Positions 32,971-45,275 of a stretch of DNA of 64,000 nt are shown in pieces. The notes under the pieces were generated by a model. It saw nothing but the letters and a program-made list of their open reading frames with translations, had not been told where the DNA came from and did no database searches. Made by a program: the position numbers and the translations under genes. Each line of letters opens with the position of its first letter. Positions within the stretch are counted from its first letter, which is position 1. Origin of the DNA: Gerris lacustris. Its lineage: Eukaryota > Arthropoda > Insecta > Hemiptera > Gerridae. The DNA lies in assembly GCA_951217055.1 (NCBI GenBank), contig OX578283.1:2480001-2544000 (forward strand). The letters are read 5' to 3'.

Positions 32971-33345
32971 CTTTGCGTCCCATGAGACTGCCTACGTTAA
33001 ACTAATTGAGTAGTAATAATTTCCTTATTTATATATAAGATGGTTAATTAGAAGAGCTAGAAACTCCCGTTCAAATTGTACCTAGTTTTAATCAGATCCG
33101 AAAGTATACCTTTGCGTCCCATGAGACTGCATACGTTAAACTAATTGAGTAGTAATAATTTCCTTATTTATATATAAGATGGTTAATTAGAAGAGCTAGA
33201 AACTCCCGTTCAAATTGTACCTAGTTTTAATCAGATCCGAAAGTAAACCTTTGCGTCCCATGAGACTGCATACGTTAAACTAATTGAGTAGTAATAATTT
33301 CCTTATTTATATATAAGATGGCTAATTAGAAGACTTAAAGAGGAC
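32971..33345 (+). repeat. 139-bp tandem repeat, about 2.7 units
   Basis: Units beginning CTTTGCGTCCCATGAGACTG start at 32971, 33110 and 33249. The third unit stops part-way (TTAGAAGA). A fourth partial block recurs at about 34013-34075. Confidence 0.9.
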
Positions 33346-33408
33346 TATATCTTTTTTATTTAAAATAATATTAATGTAATGCGTTTTTAAAATATAATGT
33401 TTACTTAT

Positions 33409-33938
33409 ACCCAACATAATCATCAATCTCTTATCTTAATACATGGTTTAAAAAGAAATAACTAAAAATGTTACTAATAAATCTATGTTTAATAAGAAAT
33501 AATTAAAAATGTTATTAATAAATCCTTGATTATTTATTTTTTAATTTATTTATTAATTTATTTATTAAAGTTGGTATGCGGTCTAGGTATTGATTTGTTA
33601 AAGTTGTTACTGTTAATAAAGTATATTATTGGCTGCAAGCTCTAATCCGATATGAAATGTTACTAAAATATTTACATATACCGCTAATAATAAAATAGTG
33701 ATACTGTGATCATACCCAACATAATCATCAATCTCTTATCTTAATACAATGTTTAAAAAGAAATAACTAAAAATGTTACTAATAAATCTATGTTTAATAA
33801 GAAATAATTAAAAATGTTATTAATAAATTCTTGTTTATTTATTTTTTAATTTATTTATTAAAGTTGGTATGCGGTCTAGGTATTGATTTGTTGAACTTGT
33901 TACTGTTAATAAAGTATATTATTGGCTGCAAGCTCTAA
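33409..33938 (+). repeat. Direct repeat of about 220 bp, two copies
   Basis: 33409-33645 and 33714-33938 share ACCCAACATAATCATCAATC through GGCTGCAAGCTCTAA. Two CAGGGGC/CAGGTGT... GACAGAGGAC blocks follow at about 33942-34010 and 34177-34246, close to the right TIR. Confidence 0.85.
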
Positions 33939-34274
33939 GGCCAGGGGCTTGGCGGGACAGAGGACAGGGCTAGTTCCCCGGACATATCTTAGGCTAGAAA
34001 CTCCCATTCAAAAGTTAAACTAATTGAGTAGTAATAATTTCCTTATTTATATATAAGATGGTTAATTAGAAGACTTTAAGAGGACTATATCTTTTTGATT
34101 TAAAATAATATTAATGTAATGCGTTTTTTAAAATATAATGTTTACTTATTTTTAAATTAAGATCTGTCGACGAAAGGGGGCCAGGTGTTCGTAAGACAGA
34201 GGACGGGGCTAGTTCCCCGGACATATCTTCAAAAGTTAAACTAAGTAGTGGGGGGCCAGGTGTTGGGCTAGAAT

Positions 34275-34628
34275 CTCCCGTATATAAAATTGGGCCAGTA
34301 CTGATCTGGGCTAGAAACCCCGGACATATCTGGGCTAGAATTCCCGTGTATAAAATTGGGCTAGTGCTGATCTGGGCTAGAATCCCCTGACATATCTGGG
34401 CCAGAATCCTCGTATAGAGGCTCAAAAATATAACTGGGGGCGGGGGCGATATCGACATCGCGGGGCGCGGGCGGGGGGCGATTCGCACATCGCGGGCGGG
34501 CCCGAGCTTGCCCTCGAGTGGCGCCGTCGTTCTGCGCATGCGCACCACGCTAAGGCTGGGCCAGTATTTTCCCGTATATAAAAATGGGCCAGTACTGGAC
34601 TGGCCAGTATCACCAAAAACATACTACT
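34275..34628 (-). repeat. Right terminal inverted repeat of the Polinton-like element
   Basis: 354 bp, inverted and nearly identical to 25700-26085 apart from one missing ~32-bp GC-rich unit. It carries the same NRF-1-type palindrome at 34533-34544. ORFs at 34111-34622 are repeat-borne. Confidence 0.9.
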
Positions 34629-35051
34629 GTTAATTATTTCTAATTTTACTTGTTTAATTGCAAATTAGTCATATTTTATAATCATTAAAGATTTGACTTT
34701 TATAAATGATTTGTTTATTCATTTATTGAACTTTTGAGACTTAGGGTGAGTTCAAATATAGTGATTTTACTGATCATAATCACTGTAATCTGGTATATCA
34801 GTCATTTAAGCTATAACTGATCAAAGTGATCATGATCATAGTGATCACAGTGTTTGAACTGTCCACTGCAGTGGACTTAAAAATTTTACATGTACATCTG
34901 GGATCTTACAGTTGAGTCTGAATGTCCACTATAATGGACATTTCAAATCTCAGTAACGGGTGGTCCAAAAATTTTGAAAAAAATAGGAATTGACCCTCTA
35001 AAAGAAAATTTTTTACAATGAACACAAAAAAATCGGGTGCGAAAGGGTTAA

Positions 35052-35309
35052 TGTCAATTTGTAAATTTTTATTAAATTTGTACATAATTTGTATTCTTGA
35101 TTTCCCCTGAGGTTTAAAAGTTCAAAAAATAAACAAATAACAGGGAAGAACTTTCATCTAAGTACTTTTTAGGGATTCGTAGGTTTTTAAAGCATGTACG
35201 TTATTATTATTATATTTTGAAATAAAATTTTATTATTTTCCCATTCCGACCTAAATAAAAGTAAAACAAAAAACCAGGTGTAGAGAAGTTTTTTATCGGT
35301 AATATCGAA
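35052..35309. other. AT-rich flank of the piggyBac-like element
   Basis: No gene recognised. Confidence 0.5.
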
Positions 35310-35725
35310 GAGGTAAACAGAAATTCCTCTCAGACGTCATGGAATATTTTTGGTTCCGTGTCTGTCTGTCGATCAATTTTTGCAAAACAAATATATCTTA
35401 AAACTACTGGTCAATTATTAATGAAATTTCGATACTATGACATAATTAGGCCAATTTTGGTCCCCATATTTGTTTCTCTTCCACATGCGCACAAACATAC
35501 ATTTTTAATAATAATTATATCTTTAAATTATCATAGTTTGTCGATAGTAGCCCCCAGATTCCCCTAGATTATTTTTAACCGTCTACGCTCTTTAAATTTG
35601 GCTAAATTGACAAATACAAAACAATTTTGACGAAATAAATTTGACAAATAATTGAATGTAAAAGTATAAAATCAATAAAGTAGATGAAGTAGGAGGCAAG
35701 GGATCTATGTGCCACATTAATTGGC
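35310..35725 (+). mobile_element. HA element, truncated copy
   Basis: Shares TTTTTGGTTCCGTGTCTGTC, CACATGCGCACAAACATACA and the terminal block (ATGTGCCACATTAATTGGCA) with other HA copies. The GCTTCCG end is missing. Confidence 0.65.
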
Positions 35726-36998
35726 AAACTATTTTTAATATCTTTGTTTATTTTAATATCGTCATATTCCTATTGTTATTAAATTTCATAAAATTAAATT
35801 AATTGTTTATTTTATTGAACATTTCTCTTTGTTATTTTAACGGAAAGACTAAAGGTGGTAAATATTGCAAAGTAAACTTAAAGCCGGGAGTAAATTTGTA
35901 CATAGCCAAAACGACGAAGGACTTTAGAAATGAATTAGAATAGTGAATGCATTGCAGAGTAAGACCAGACTGGCTAATCAATTAAAGTCCTGATTGCAAC
36001 CTGCTGAAGGACTTAGTGTGTACTTAGAAGCACTGTTGTGTTTGAGTGAACCCCACTTATGTTTGCACTGGAAACCAAAATGGGCTTCGTAGTTTATTTT
36101 GGAGTTAACCCCCCATTTCATTTTATAAAGGTACGTTCTCAGTTTGAAGAAGATGCTGGGGTTGTCAGGTCGAGAAATCTTCTTTACTTAGATATCATCT
36201 AGTAAATTGGTAGCTGACAAGGTTGGAATACCTCGACGTCTGACAATGAATAATAATCGTGTTCTACTCTAAGGGGGGGCTCCCTCTCACTTCATGAATC
36301 CAGAACCCGCTTTCTCTCCCTACTCAATTATTAACCCCTTTCCAATCATTTCGTCCTCTTCATGTCCAAATATACCCCTCCTTCAGACGCGTTCCTTTCT
36401 CCTCGACCCCTTCCCTTCTCCTTCTATATTCCTATTGGTTAGCAAATGATTTATTTGACCCTTCATTTTCTCGATTTGTCTCTTTGGCTTCCTTTTAAAA
36501 ATTCAAACCACCACCTGAATAATATTAAAGTAGTAAGTTCTTTACGTTATAATGAACTAACGTAGATCAGGAAAGATGTTTCGGGAAAGTAACTTACTTA
36601 TACTTAATCTACCTGAAATTAACATTAAAATTGTATGTTACAAGCCATGTAAACATTAACTTTTTTCTAACACCATCGTTTCAGCCATCTTGTTTTTAAA
36701 ATGCTACAAAATAATGAAAATTTTGTAATAATAGTTAAGTATTCTTTTTCTTACTCTTCAGGACCTTTGAACGATGTATAACATGTCATGCTGACTAATA
36801 ACCACATCTACCATATTCGCCGCCATCTTGAAAATATTAAGTATGACTATTGTGTGGTTAGGTCGTTCTAGGGTTTTCAATAAAAACTTCTACTTTTCTA
36901 TCTCCAATCGGCTATATTTAACCAAACCTGGTCATCATCGGGCCTTAGATTGATATCTTAGAATTATTATCTATCTTGTTTAGCATTATTTAATTGCA
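35726..36998. other. Region without a recognised gene
   Basis: No coding signature, splice-bounded exon or repeat structure that I can support. Confidence 0.4.
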
Positions 36999-37715
36999 GG
37001 GATGCCATGTCCCCTTGTCAACATCTTGCTTGGCATCATGCTTGGCATTGCATCGTGCTTGTCTTGTGCTGTGGTGTAGGGATGCCATGTCCCCTTGTCA
37101 ACATCTTGCTTGGCATCGTGCTTGGCATTGTATCGTGCTTGGCTTGTGCTGTGGTGTAGGGATGCCATGTCCCCTTGTCAACATCTTGCTTGGCATCGTG
37201 CTTGGCATTGCATCGTGCTTGGCTTGTGCTGTGGTGTAGGGATGTCATGTCCCCTTGTTAACATCTTGCTTGGCATTGTGCTTGGCATTGCATCGTGCTT
37301 GGCTTGTGCTGTGGTGTAGGGATGTCATGTCCCCTTGTCATCATCTTGCTTGGCTTGTGCTGTGGTGCAGGGATGTCATGTCCCCTTGTCAACATCTTTC
37401 AGTGCTTGGCTTCTGCTGCGGTGCAGGGATGTCATGTCCCCTTGTCAACATCTTCTAGTGCTTGGCATGTGCTGCGGTGCAGGGATGTCATGTCCCCTTG
37501 TCATCATCTTCCATTGCTTGGCATGTGCTGTGGTGCAGGGATGTCATGTCCCCTTGTCAACATCTTCTAGTGCTTGGCATGTGCTGTGGTGCAGGGATGT
37601 CATGTCCCCTTGTTAACATCTTCCAGTGCTTGGCTTCTGCTGCGGTGCAGGGATCATGTCCCCTTGTCAACATCTTCTAGTGCTTGGCTTGTGCTGCGGT
37701 GCAGGGATTTCATGT
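36999..37715 (+). repeat. Compound minisatellite, 80-bp and ~51-56-bp units
   Basis: Four 80-bp units (GGGATGCCATGTCCCCTTGT... GTGCTGTGGTGTA) are followed by about seven shorter units that have lost the GCATCGTGCTTGGCATTGC sub-repeat. All units start with GGGATG-x-CATGTCCCCTTG. Overlapping ORFs in several frames are artefacts. Confidence 0.95.
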
Positions 37716-38605
37716 ACCCTTGCCAAAATTGTGGACAAGTTCTATAGTTGAAGTAGAAATCTTGACTTAAATTTCAACCAGTTCTCAACTAAGCAATGGA
37801 CAAACAATTTAAACATAGGATTTAGAATGGTGCTCATCCCTAATTCTTACTGCTGTTGTAATGTTTTTTCAAGTGTTGAATAAATTATATCTTATTAGAA
37901 ATCCTTAATATCTTATATGCCAATATGTAAATAATAAAAAAAAGGCAGAATTATGAAATATTTATATTTATATTCATTCTCTAATAGCTATCTAGTTATA
38001 TAAGTCGGCTTGAAATCCCATAGTCTAAGTCCATTCGTGCTGAAAGAAAAGGGGATGAAGCATCTTAAAGGACAATTGTCTAAGGACGGGGCTTAATCGT
38101 CTTGAGAGGGTGGAACTGGGTTTTAGTTGAGTCCTGGTCCGAGGTGATTAGACGGGATTCCCTTCTACTTACTGAAGGAATTATAGCCAGTAGTTAAGGC
38201 TACCAAGGATTTAGTGCTGACACCCTTTCTTTGGTTTCTTGTTCCACTACAAGGATTCGTCCTCGCGTCCTTCCTTTCTGTGTCCTTCCTAACAACAAGG
38301 CTGTCCTCACTTTCCTTCTTACTTAACCGATAAGCGTCCTTTATCTGCTTTTAATTCCACATAGTAGGGTACGTCGTCTCCCAACACACTTACAACTCGC
38401 ATAAATCTAACGAAATCCACCAAACGACAAACATGATCCAAATGCCAGAGAGATAATCCATTGTTCATACTAATGACCACATTTAGTAAAAGTGTTAATA
38501 GCTGATCCCTTCGAAATGATATTTTTTCCTAAATAATGCGTTGTTCAGAGCTTAAAAGCAAAACATAAAATCAAATCTATTAAACACGCTTTGAAAAAAT
38601 TATCT
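37716..38605. other. Region without a recognised gene
   Basis: No convincing coding or repeat structure. Confidence 0.4.
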
Positions 38606-39255
38606 GCCAATTAGAGTAGAGAGGCCTATAGTTTCCTCGCGTCGTATTGTCAAATTAATTTAACTTATTATTTTACTACTGGACCACTTTTTGCGTGAAT
38701 AGATTGCTTTGCAAGTTATAAGCAGAAAACCACAAACAAAATTGTTTTTGACGATTTCTCATATTTGCGGGGGGAAATTTTGTTTGATAACTTCAGATTC
38801 GTGTTCAGCACCCCCAAAAACATAAAATAAACCACTAGGTAAAATCAATTACACCAGACCTTTCCACTTCGATCCCATTTTGTGCACTATATGACTGGAC
38901 TATATGAGTCAAAATGGTTTTGATTATTTTACATGAATTAAAGTATCAATGTAGCAAAATGTATAGAGCGTAGAGGGTTGAAATTAATCTAGGGCCATGA
39001 GCGGGCTACCCTCGACAAACCTTCCAATTTTCATAAAAATCAGATGAGTACTTTTGATGACATAAGTGGTTTGTACACTTGTGAAAGAAAAAAAAATGGG
39101 CGCAGAAAGTTGAAACGTATGGGGGACCAACAATAGGCTAAATATGACCTACCATCCATATTTCATTAAAATCGCACGAATAATTTTTAAAAATGTTGGT
39201 TCGTAAAAATTGATTGACAGACAGACACGGAACCAAAAATGTCCTCTGAAAAAAT
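38606..39255 (-). mobile_element. HA element, copy lacking one end
   Basis: Begins TCTGCCAATTAGAGTAGAG and continues through the family interior (ATTGACAGACAGACACGGAA). It ends near ATGTCCTCTG, short of the GCTTCCG hairpin. Confidence 0.65.
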
Positions 39256-39321
39256 GTGTAGCTAACAAACAAGTAAAGTTCAATAAAATCAGGAAAAAAT
39301 TTCTCACATAATGTATAATAA

Positions 39322-40052
39322 TTACAAGATAAAAAGAACTTTTTATATACTACGTTTTTTAATTTTATTTTGAATCATAAATATGTAATGTTGATAATAT
39401 AATTTTTATTAATATATAAAATGTTAGTGCAATATAAATAGTTCCGAATTTATTAACTTCACACAAATTACAACCATCTAAAGAGCTGACCTTAAACCTA
39501 TAAAAGGACAAATCTTTGAACAACGGATCTTACCAACACCGAATCTAAACCGTGGCCATCGATATGGCCCCGTGTAGGGGAGGGTAAGAGAAGAAAAATA
39601 AGTACAAGTAAAGAAGTACAGATGTAGACAAAATAAACCGATAGCTAGTACACAAGTGCAGACACACCTGGTTGTCATACGTCAATTAATTTATTTCTTT
39701 GTTTACTTATTATTTTTAGCTGTCATTCAATGTTTACCTCTTAATAAAAAATCACAAATTTGAAACCCGTCATAATGAAGATCGTCAAAATATGGGATAC
39801 GTCAAAACAAATAAAATAACTTGCGGATTTTTTCCGAACTAACTTTCCATACAGCAAAATTGGCTGAAAACGAATTAATATCTGCTGAAAGATGGCTATA
39901 AGTATTAAAATAATGCATTGTCATCGTGTTCTGAGCTATTCTAAAAGTTTAAAGTGCCTAGCTATTCGGAAAGTTAGTTAGAAATCGTTTGCCAGATTTG
40001 TACCGGACAAACAAACAAACAAACAAGAAATCAAGCTAATAAAAACGTAGTA
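39322..40052 (-). mobile_element. ACT-family element, copy E with insertion
   Basis: Inverted family copy. About 155 bp at 39562-39716 (GGCCCCGTGTAGGGGAGGG...) replace the usual ATATTTGAAATAATATAATC region and are unique to this copy. Confidence 0.7.
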
Positions 40053-40756
40053 AAATATTTTTGTTCAGTTTTTTCCATTTGTATTTTAGGGTTTTCAAGT
40101 TAATTATTAAACTTTAACATAATAATAATCGAGCACGACTATCGAGCACGAAACTAGATTTCTGCTAATAGAGTTACGTATGGTTAAATTTGTATTAATA
40201 AATTATAATACAGCAATATTCTATATTCACTATTGTTTAAACAAATAACTTTATGAATGTTTATATATTTATTTAGATTTAGGTAATTGTTACAATTGAA
40301 TCCTCCTCGAAAGACAATATCTAGTCATTTTTACACTTTATTATAATATGTTACTTAATTTATCAATTTAAAATTAACTAGCTGTCACAAGGACTTACTT
40401 TATATAGATATAGATATGAAAAAAAGAAAATAAAATATAGTCATATGTCATGAAAAAATATAATATTGAATTTCTCAAATCAAGCATTTCTAGTTTCCCG
40501 GATTTCCATAACTTCCGCACGACTTGTCTGAATTTTATTTCGGGGAAGAAGAGATTTTTTCCGGCTTTCACAATCATTTCCACATGAATAGATATCTAAA
40601 GGGTGAAAAGGTGGGGGTAAGGGAATCCGAACCTAACAGGAAATTCTCAGACATTTTCTATTTACGCTATCGAGTCTATTTTCCTCTCTTTCTTTCATAC
40701 AAGTATCTCATTATTTATTTCTTTATTAACAGAAACAATTACGCTCTACTATTTTT
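40053..40756. other. Region without a recognised gene
   Basis: AT-rich. Two small overlapping ORFs on opposite strands show no domain. Confidence 0.4.
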
Positions 40757-41354
40757 GCTTCCGAATGTACCGAAGTAAACGGAAGCTATGTAATCATTCT
40801 GAATAGCAACATCTTTTTTGTCCCCGATTTCAAAAATTCCAAACCAAAACTCCGTTTCAGATTTCGGGGAATATTTTTTGTCCCGCGTTTCTTTCTGTCG
40901 CTAATTTTTTGCTTACCCACATTATCTTAAAAACTCCACGTCCGATTTTAATGAAATTTGTATGGTAGGTCATAATTAGCTCATTGTTGGTCCCATATAA
41001 GTTTCAACCTTCTGCGCCCAACTTTTCACAATGCGCACAAACATACATTTATTTACACCTATAGCTTCAAAAATACTCATTTAATTTTTTATGAAATTTG
41101 GATGGTTTGACAAAAGTAGCCTGCAGATAGGACCAGATTAATTTCAATCGTCTGCTTTAACTTTTTTTTATTTTTATTTTTGCTAAATTTATATTTTAAT
41201 ACACATGTAAAAAAATAATAAAAAAAATTTGACATATTAAAAAACGGGGGAAATAATTAAATAAATAAAACAATAATAGCTTGTAAAAGCATAAAATAAA
41301 TAAAGTACGTGATAGGATGCAAGGAAGCTATGTGCCACATTAATTGCTAATCTA
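40757..41354 (+). mobile_element. HA element, near full-length copy
   Basis: Starts GCTTCCGAATGTACCGAAG and ends GCCACATTAATTGCTAATC-TA, flanked by TTT on both sides. The interior belongs to the subfamily with CATGCGCACAAACATACAT. Non-coding. Confidence 0.7.
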
Positions 41355-43167
41355 TTTCATATTGAAATTCAATAACATGCATTATACATCTATTTGTTTT
41401 AAAACGACCATTATTATGGACGTTAGTAATGAACTTAAATTATGTAAATGTCTCGGTTTCGCTTTTATAGAAGAGTTGAGTTAATTTGAACACTCAAATG
41501 GGTCACAAAATATTTTATTTAAATTAATAACACATCCTATCCACATTTGCTGGATAGCTAAGTGGATACCTATGTACAAAGCTATACACGTACCTATGAG
41601 GATATAGTTATGCAGGTAACTATGAGGATATCTTTGAAGTTAGCTATGAGGATATCTATGCGCCAAAGCTATGTAGATAGTTAGAAATTAAGAATAGCAA
41701 AGATCAGTCAAAAGAAGACATCTAAATTCGGTATATACCGACGAGTCAGAAAAATATATAGTATTATATCCTTCTTCAAATTATAATAAATGAATGGTCT
41801 AGAATTGGTAAATCCACAATTTGAATAAACCTTGTTCAATTAAAGTATAGAATACAATACCATTCATATTTTGTACCTGTGGATGGTTTCTGATGCGTTG
41901 GTAAATCCACTATTTCAATAAATCTAAGCATGAATTGTTCAATTTGGAAATAGAATAGAGTCTATTCAATAGACCATTCTTGTTTTATATCTTGAAGAAG
42001 GAGATGAATATTTACAAAACGTCGGTAAATTTAATACTTTTTTTTTTTCAATTTTGAAAAGTAAATCTTGCTATTTCCTATTTTTTCCCCAAATAAATTT
42101 TAAGCATATTTTTCCCCAACACCCTCCCCCCTTTTAGTATTCAAGAAAGAAATGAATAGTGTAAATATATTTATTATTAAAATTGTAATATATTTGAAGT
42201 TATATGGAAAAAAAGGATTGAGGTGGTTAGGGTCCTTATGATATATTCTGGGTATGAAAAGAGATCGTTTGGCTTCCTTTTCATTTGTAAATGTATACAT
42301 TTATGTATATAATATACTTTTATTGTGAGGTTCAATTTTCGTGGAAGAAAAAACCCCCTTTTTTAAGGTTTTTTAGGTTAAAGTCGGGAAAATGGGAGGG
42401 GGAGAATGTGTGGGGTTATTTACCTTAATTTTAAACGGCGTTGTTGCCTTCGGATGGAAATAAGGTTGGAGGGTGTTGCCACTCCTTGAGGCAACACGGA
42501 GGGGGTGGGAGGAGGAAAATTCCTGTTTACTTTTCCAGTTATCCGTCATGTTGAGGGAAGTTTTTCCTCTCTATGAATCTATGCTAATGTGTTTTGAACG
42601 TTGTAAACGTATTCAAGAATCAGGAAATTTTACCTTCTTCTCGTCTGATTGTGTACGTCTCCATTCCAAATGGTTTATACTTGCCAATGAGATGTTCTCA
42701 GGAAAATCCTCAGTTCTATTTGGGTTAAAAGCGTCAAAAGTTCAAATATTAGTCTCTAAAAGGGAACGTGGGGTTTACGTTACGTTAACATAAAGCAAAG
42801 CTTCGAAAAAGGGTGGTTTGAAATCAAGGTATACATATTTCGAGGGGTCGTTTCTCTCGAGTGGTTGAATTTCTCTCGTGTAAACAAAAGAGGGGTTCTT
42901 TTAGGTGTGTATATGTTTTAAAAGCATTACACGAGATACCTTTTTATGTAAACACAGTAAGGTAAACTAAGACACCCGACTTTTGTTTTACATATGTAAA
43001 GAAAAGCTTTAGGGGGAAAATACACACCTTTTTAGACGGAAAAACCAAAAATGCCACATATTTACCTGGTTAGTTAGTCTAGATTCGCTTAGCGTATATA
43101 CATTGTTTGATTTGATACAATGAAACCTTGATTGGAAGGTTACATTTCAGAATTGATATTGTAACAG
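41355..43167. other. Mixed non-coding stretch
   Basis: Degenerate tandem ACCTATGAGGATAT/AGCTATG-type units lie at 41560-41690. Two related ~100-bp blocks with TTGGTAAATCCAC at 41790-41950 follow. The 106-codon ORF 42473-42793 has no recognised domain. Confidence 0.4.
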
Positions 43168-43485
43168 TCGCTACAGAACTTGTACAAGAAACGTCTTCTA
43201 CAAACTAGAACATTCTTAGTACTATATTTGTATTTACTAAAAGCATTTCGTTCGGAACATGTAGCACTGTTATCTTTGCTTTTATCTTGTCCTCAAGAAT
43301 TTAATATTCAATATTTAACTCAAACATTTCAATTTAATTTATTCTTATCGTATTGGCATTGGCGACATAACCATACAGCCTTAGTGCAATATTTTTTAAA
43401 TTATGTAGTTAAAATGAATGATGCTAAAATCTATTCGTATTTAAAACTTTTTAATATTTTCTATTTAATATTTTTTTACTTCTGA
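43168..43485 (+). CDS. Candidate internal/terminal exon of an unrecognised protein
   Basis: An acceptor-like AATTGATATTGTAACAG ends at 43167. The phase-0 frame then runs 105 codons with protein-like composition (RSEHVALLSLLLSCPQEF, then FNLFLSYWHWRHNHTALVQY). There is no ATG at its start, which suits an exon. The last codons (YLIFFYF) run into an HA element beginning near 43478, so the natural C-terminus may have been displaced by that insertion. I do not recognise the family. Chance openness in this AT-rich region cannot be excluded. Confidence 0.35.
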   Translation, partial: SLQNLYKKRLLQTRTFLVLYLYLLKAFRSEHVALLSLLLSCPQEFNIQYLTQTFQFNLFLSYWHWRHNHTALVQYFLNYVVKMNDAKIYSYLKLFNIFYLIFFYF

Positions 43486-43790
43486 GCTTACCGAAGGAAA
43501 CAGAAGGTAATGTGGACGCTCTAAAGAACGAAAAAGTTTTAAGCCTCCAATTTTAAAAATTCCAAGTCAGAAAACTGTATCAGACATTATGGAAAATTTT
43601 TCGTTCAGTGTCTATCAGCTATTCAATTTTTTCGAACCAACATATCTTAAAAACGACTCGTCAGATATTAATGAAATTCGGATGGTAGGTCATAATTAGC
43701 CCGTTGTTGGTTCCATATAAGTATCAAACTTCTGTGGCCATTTATTTTTCTTTCACATGCGCACAAACATACATTTAGTTACACCTATAT
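43478..43790 (+). mobile_element. HA element, left part, interrupted by another HA
   Basis: Begins ACTTCTGAGCTTACCGAAGG and runs to AGTTACACCTATA, where a second, complete HA copy starts in the same orientation. Confidence 0.7.
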
Positions 43791-43791
43791 T

Positions 43792-44366
43792 GCTTCCGCA
43801 AGCTTACCGAAGGTAACGGAAGCTATGTGATCGTTCTGAAGAACGAATATATTTTACGTCTCCGATTTCAAAACTCAGGGAACATTTTTGGTTCCGTGTC
43901 TGTCTATCTGTTGGCCTGTCTCTCAATTTTTGCGGATCAACATTAATCTTAAAAACTGCAGGTCTAATTTTAATGAAATGTGTGTGGTAGGTCATAAGTA
44001 GCTCATTGTTTGTCCCATATATGTTCCAACCTTCTCCACTCATTTGTTTCTCTTCTACATGCGCACAAACATACATTTATTTACACCTATTGCTTCAAAA
44101 CTACTTATCTGAATTGTATGAAACTTTTATAGTTTATCGAAAGTAACCCGCAGATAGCCCCAGATTAATTTGAACCTGTCTGTGCACTTTAAATTTTGCA
44201 AAATGAATACTTTAATTCATGCAAAAAATCAAAATCAATTTTGAAAGATTAAAAAACTGTGGAAATAATTAAACAAATTAGACAATAATGGATTTTAAAA
44301 GCATAAAATCAATAAAGTAAGTGATAGGTTGCGAGGAAGCTATGTGCCACACCAATTGACAGTTTA
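43792..44366 (+). mobile_element. HA element, nested full-length copy
   Basis: Starts GCTTCCGCAAGCTTACCGAA and ends ATGTGCCACACCAATTGACA-GTTTA. It contains the interior CATGCGCACAAACATACATT, CCACTCATTTGTTTC and others. Direct self-nesting of the family. Confidence 0.75.
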
Positions 44367-44802
44367 TCTTTCATAGTGCTCATCTGATTATTAAAACATT
44401 TCGATGGCATGTCTGACGCAGCTCAGAGTTAATATTAATTTCAACCGTTTTTTTAAATTTTGAAAATTTGTAAGTTTATTCACGAAAAATAGGTGTTCTC
44501 AAATACAACACCATGAATCTTTCTTTGCACTGACGTTTCATCATCCATTCTATCAATATATCCACCTTATCTTATCATTCCTGCCTCACAAACCTCGCTA
44601 TATCTTAGTGCTACAAAGTATTTTCTATTATCTCCTGATACTTTCTCTGATTCTCTATGTGTTGCCTTTAAAACACAGATCCATAATTCCTATTTTTTTT
44701 CCCCCACGAAGAATCTAAGGTTGTTACAATCTCTGGATGACAGAGTCAAGGTCTTTGTCATACTACTGGCCTAGCAAGTGTTTTATATATGCCTAACTAA
44801 AG
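44367..44802. other. Region without a recognised gene
   Basis: No feature that I can support. Confidence 0.4.
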
Positions 44803-45275
44803 CCACGTCTACACGATCCAAGTATACTTGGACCAAGTCAGTTTTGACTCTACTATGACGCTACATGGATCGTGTAAACAGGATATCCAAGTCAACTTGG
44901 ACATTCAAGTTGACTTGGATGGGCTTCATCAAAGTAGACTTTGATAAAAACAAAAATGGCGCCTATCTGACAGATTATGAGAACAAGTATTCAATAAAAT
45001 GACAGATATGAAGTTGAGCTGGGTTTTGTTAAGTAAAATTCAACTGGAAATTCCTTGGGGGAAAAACATTTCACTCCCCCCCCCCCCCCCCTCCTTCACA
45101 TCCTTCACTTACATCCTCACTTCATCCTTTACTTTATAGTGTATCAAAGTTCCACTACTTGGACCAAGAAAACTTGGATCGTGTAAACTTTACTTCAAAG
45201 TTCCACAAAAACTTGGACCAAGTGGATTTGATCAAAGTGACTTGGACCAAGTATACTTGGATCGCGTAAACTAGG
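44803..45275. mobile_element. MITE with CGATCCAAGTATACTTGG ends
   Basis: The ends are inverted: CACGTCTACACGATCCAAGT at the left, and CTAGTTTACGCGATCCAAGT when the right end is read on the minus strand. Both continue ATACTTGG. CCAAGT/ACTTGG motifs recur six or more times inside. About 473 bp, no ORF. Confidence 0.65.

Larger units (their letters stand above)
25700..34628. mobile_element. Polinton/Maverick-like element, 8.93 kb, nested in the piggyBac shell
   Basis: The termini AGTAGTATG and CATACTACT are exact inverses and continue as 354-386-bp near-identical inverted repeats. They are flanked by the 6-bp direct repeat GTTAAT (25694-25699 and 34629-34634). Long TIRs beginning with AG and a 6-bp target duplication are the established Polinton signature. 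The cargo includes a structural-protein-like fragment and a possible nuclease-BIR gene on the minus strand, a 24-bp satellite, and an HTH gene on the plus strand. No protein-primed DNA polymerase B, retroviral-type integrase, FtsK-type ATPase or adenain-type protease is visible, so this copy is non-autonomous. The near identity of the TIRs suggests recent movement or gene conversion. An unrelated long-TIR DNA transposon with 6-bp duplication remains possible. Confidence 0.65.
25080..35047. mobile_element. piggyBac-like shell bordered by TTAA, host of the Polinton-like element
   Basis: TTAA precedes 25080 and follows 35047. The tips are CCCTTTCG and its inverse CGAAAGGG. Subterminal palindromes follow: TGTCCAGTATACTGGACA (25094-25111), GTCTAGTATACTGGAC (25441-25456), GTCCACTGCAGTGGAC (34861-34876) and TGTCCACTATAATGGACA (34923-34940). 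TTAA target duplication, CCC-starting ends and internal inverted repeats are hallmarks of the piggyBac superfamily. Without the insert at 25700-34628 the element would be about 1.03 kb, so it is an internally deleted, non-autonomous copy. Confidence 0.7.

Noticed and set aside
36986..37680. Overlapping cysteine-rich ORFs on both strands
   Set aside because: Products of the 80/56-bp minisatellite in several frames, not conotoxin-like genes.
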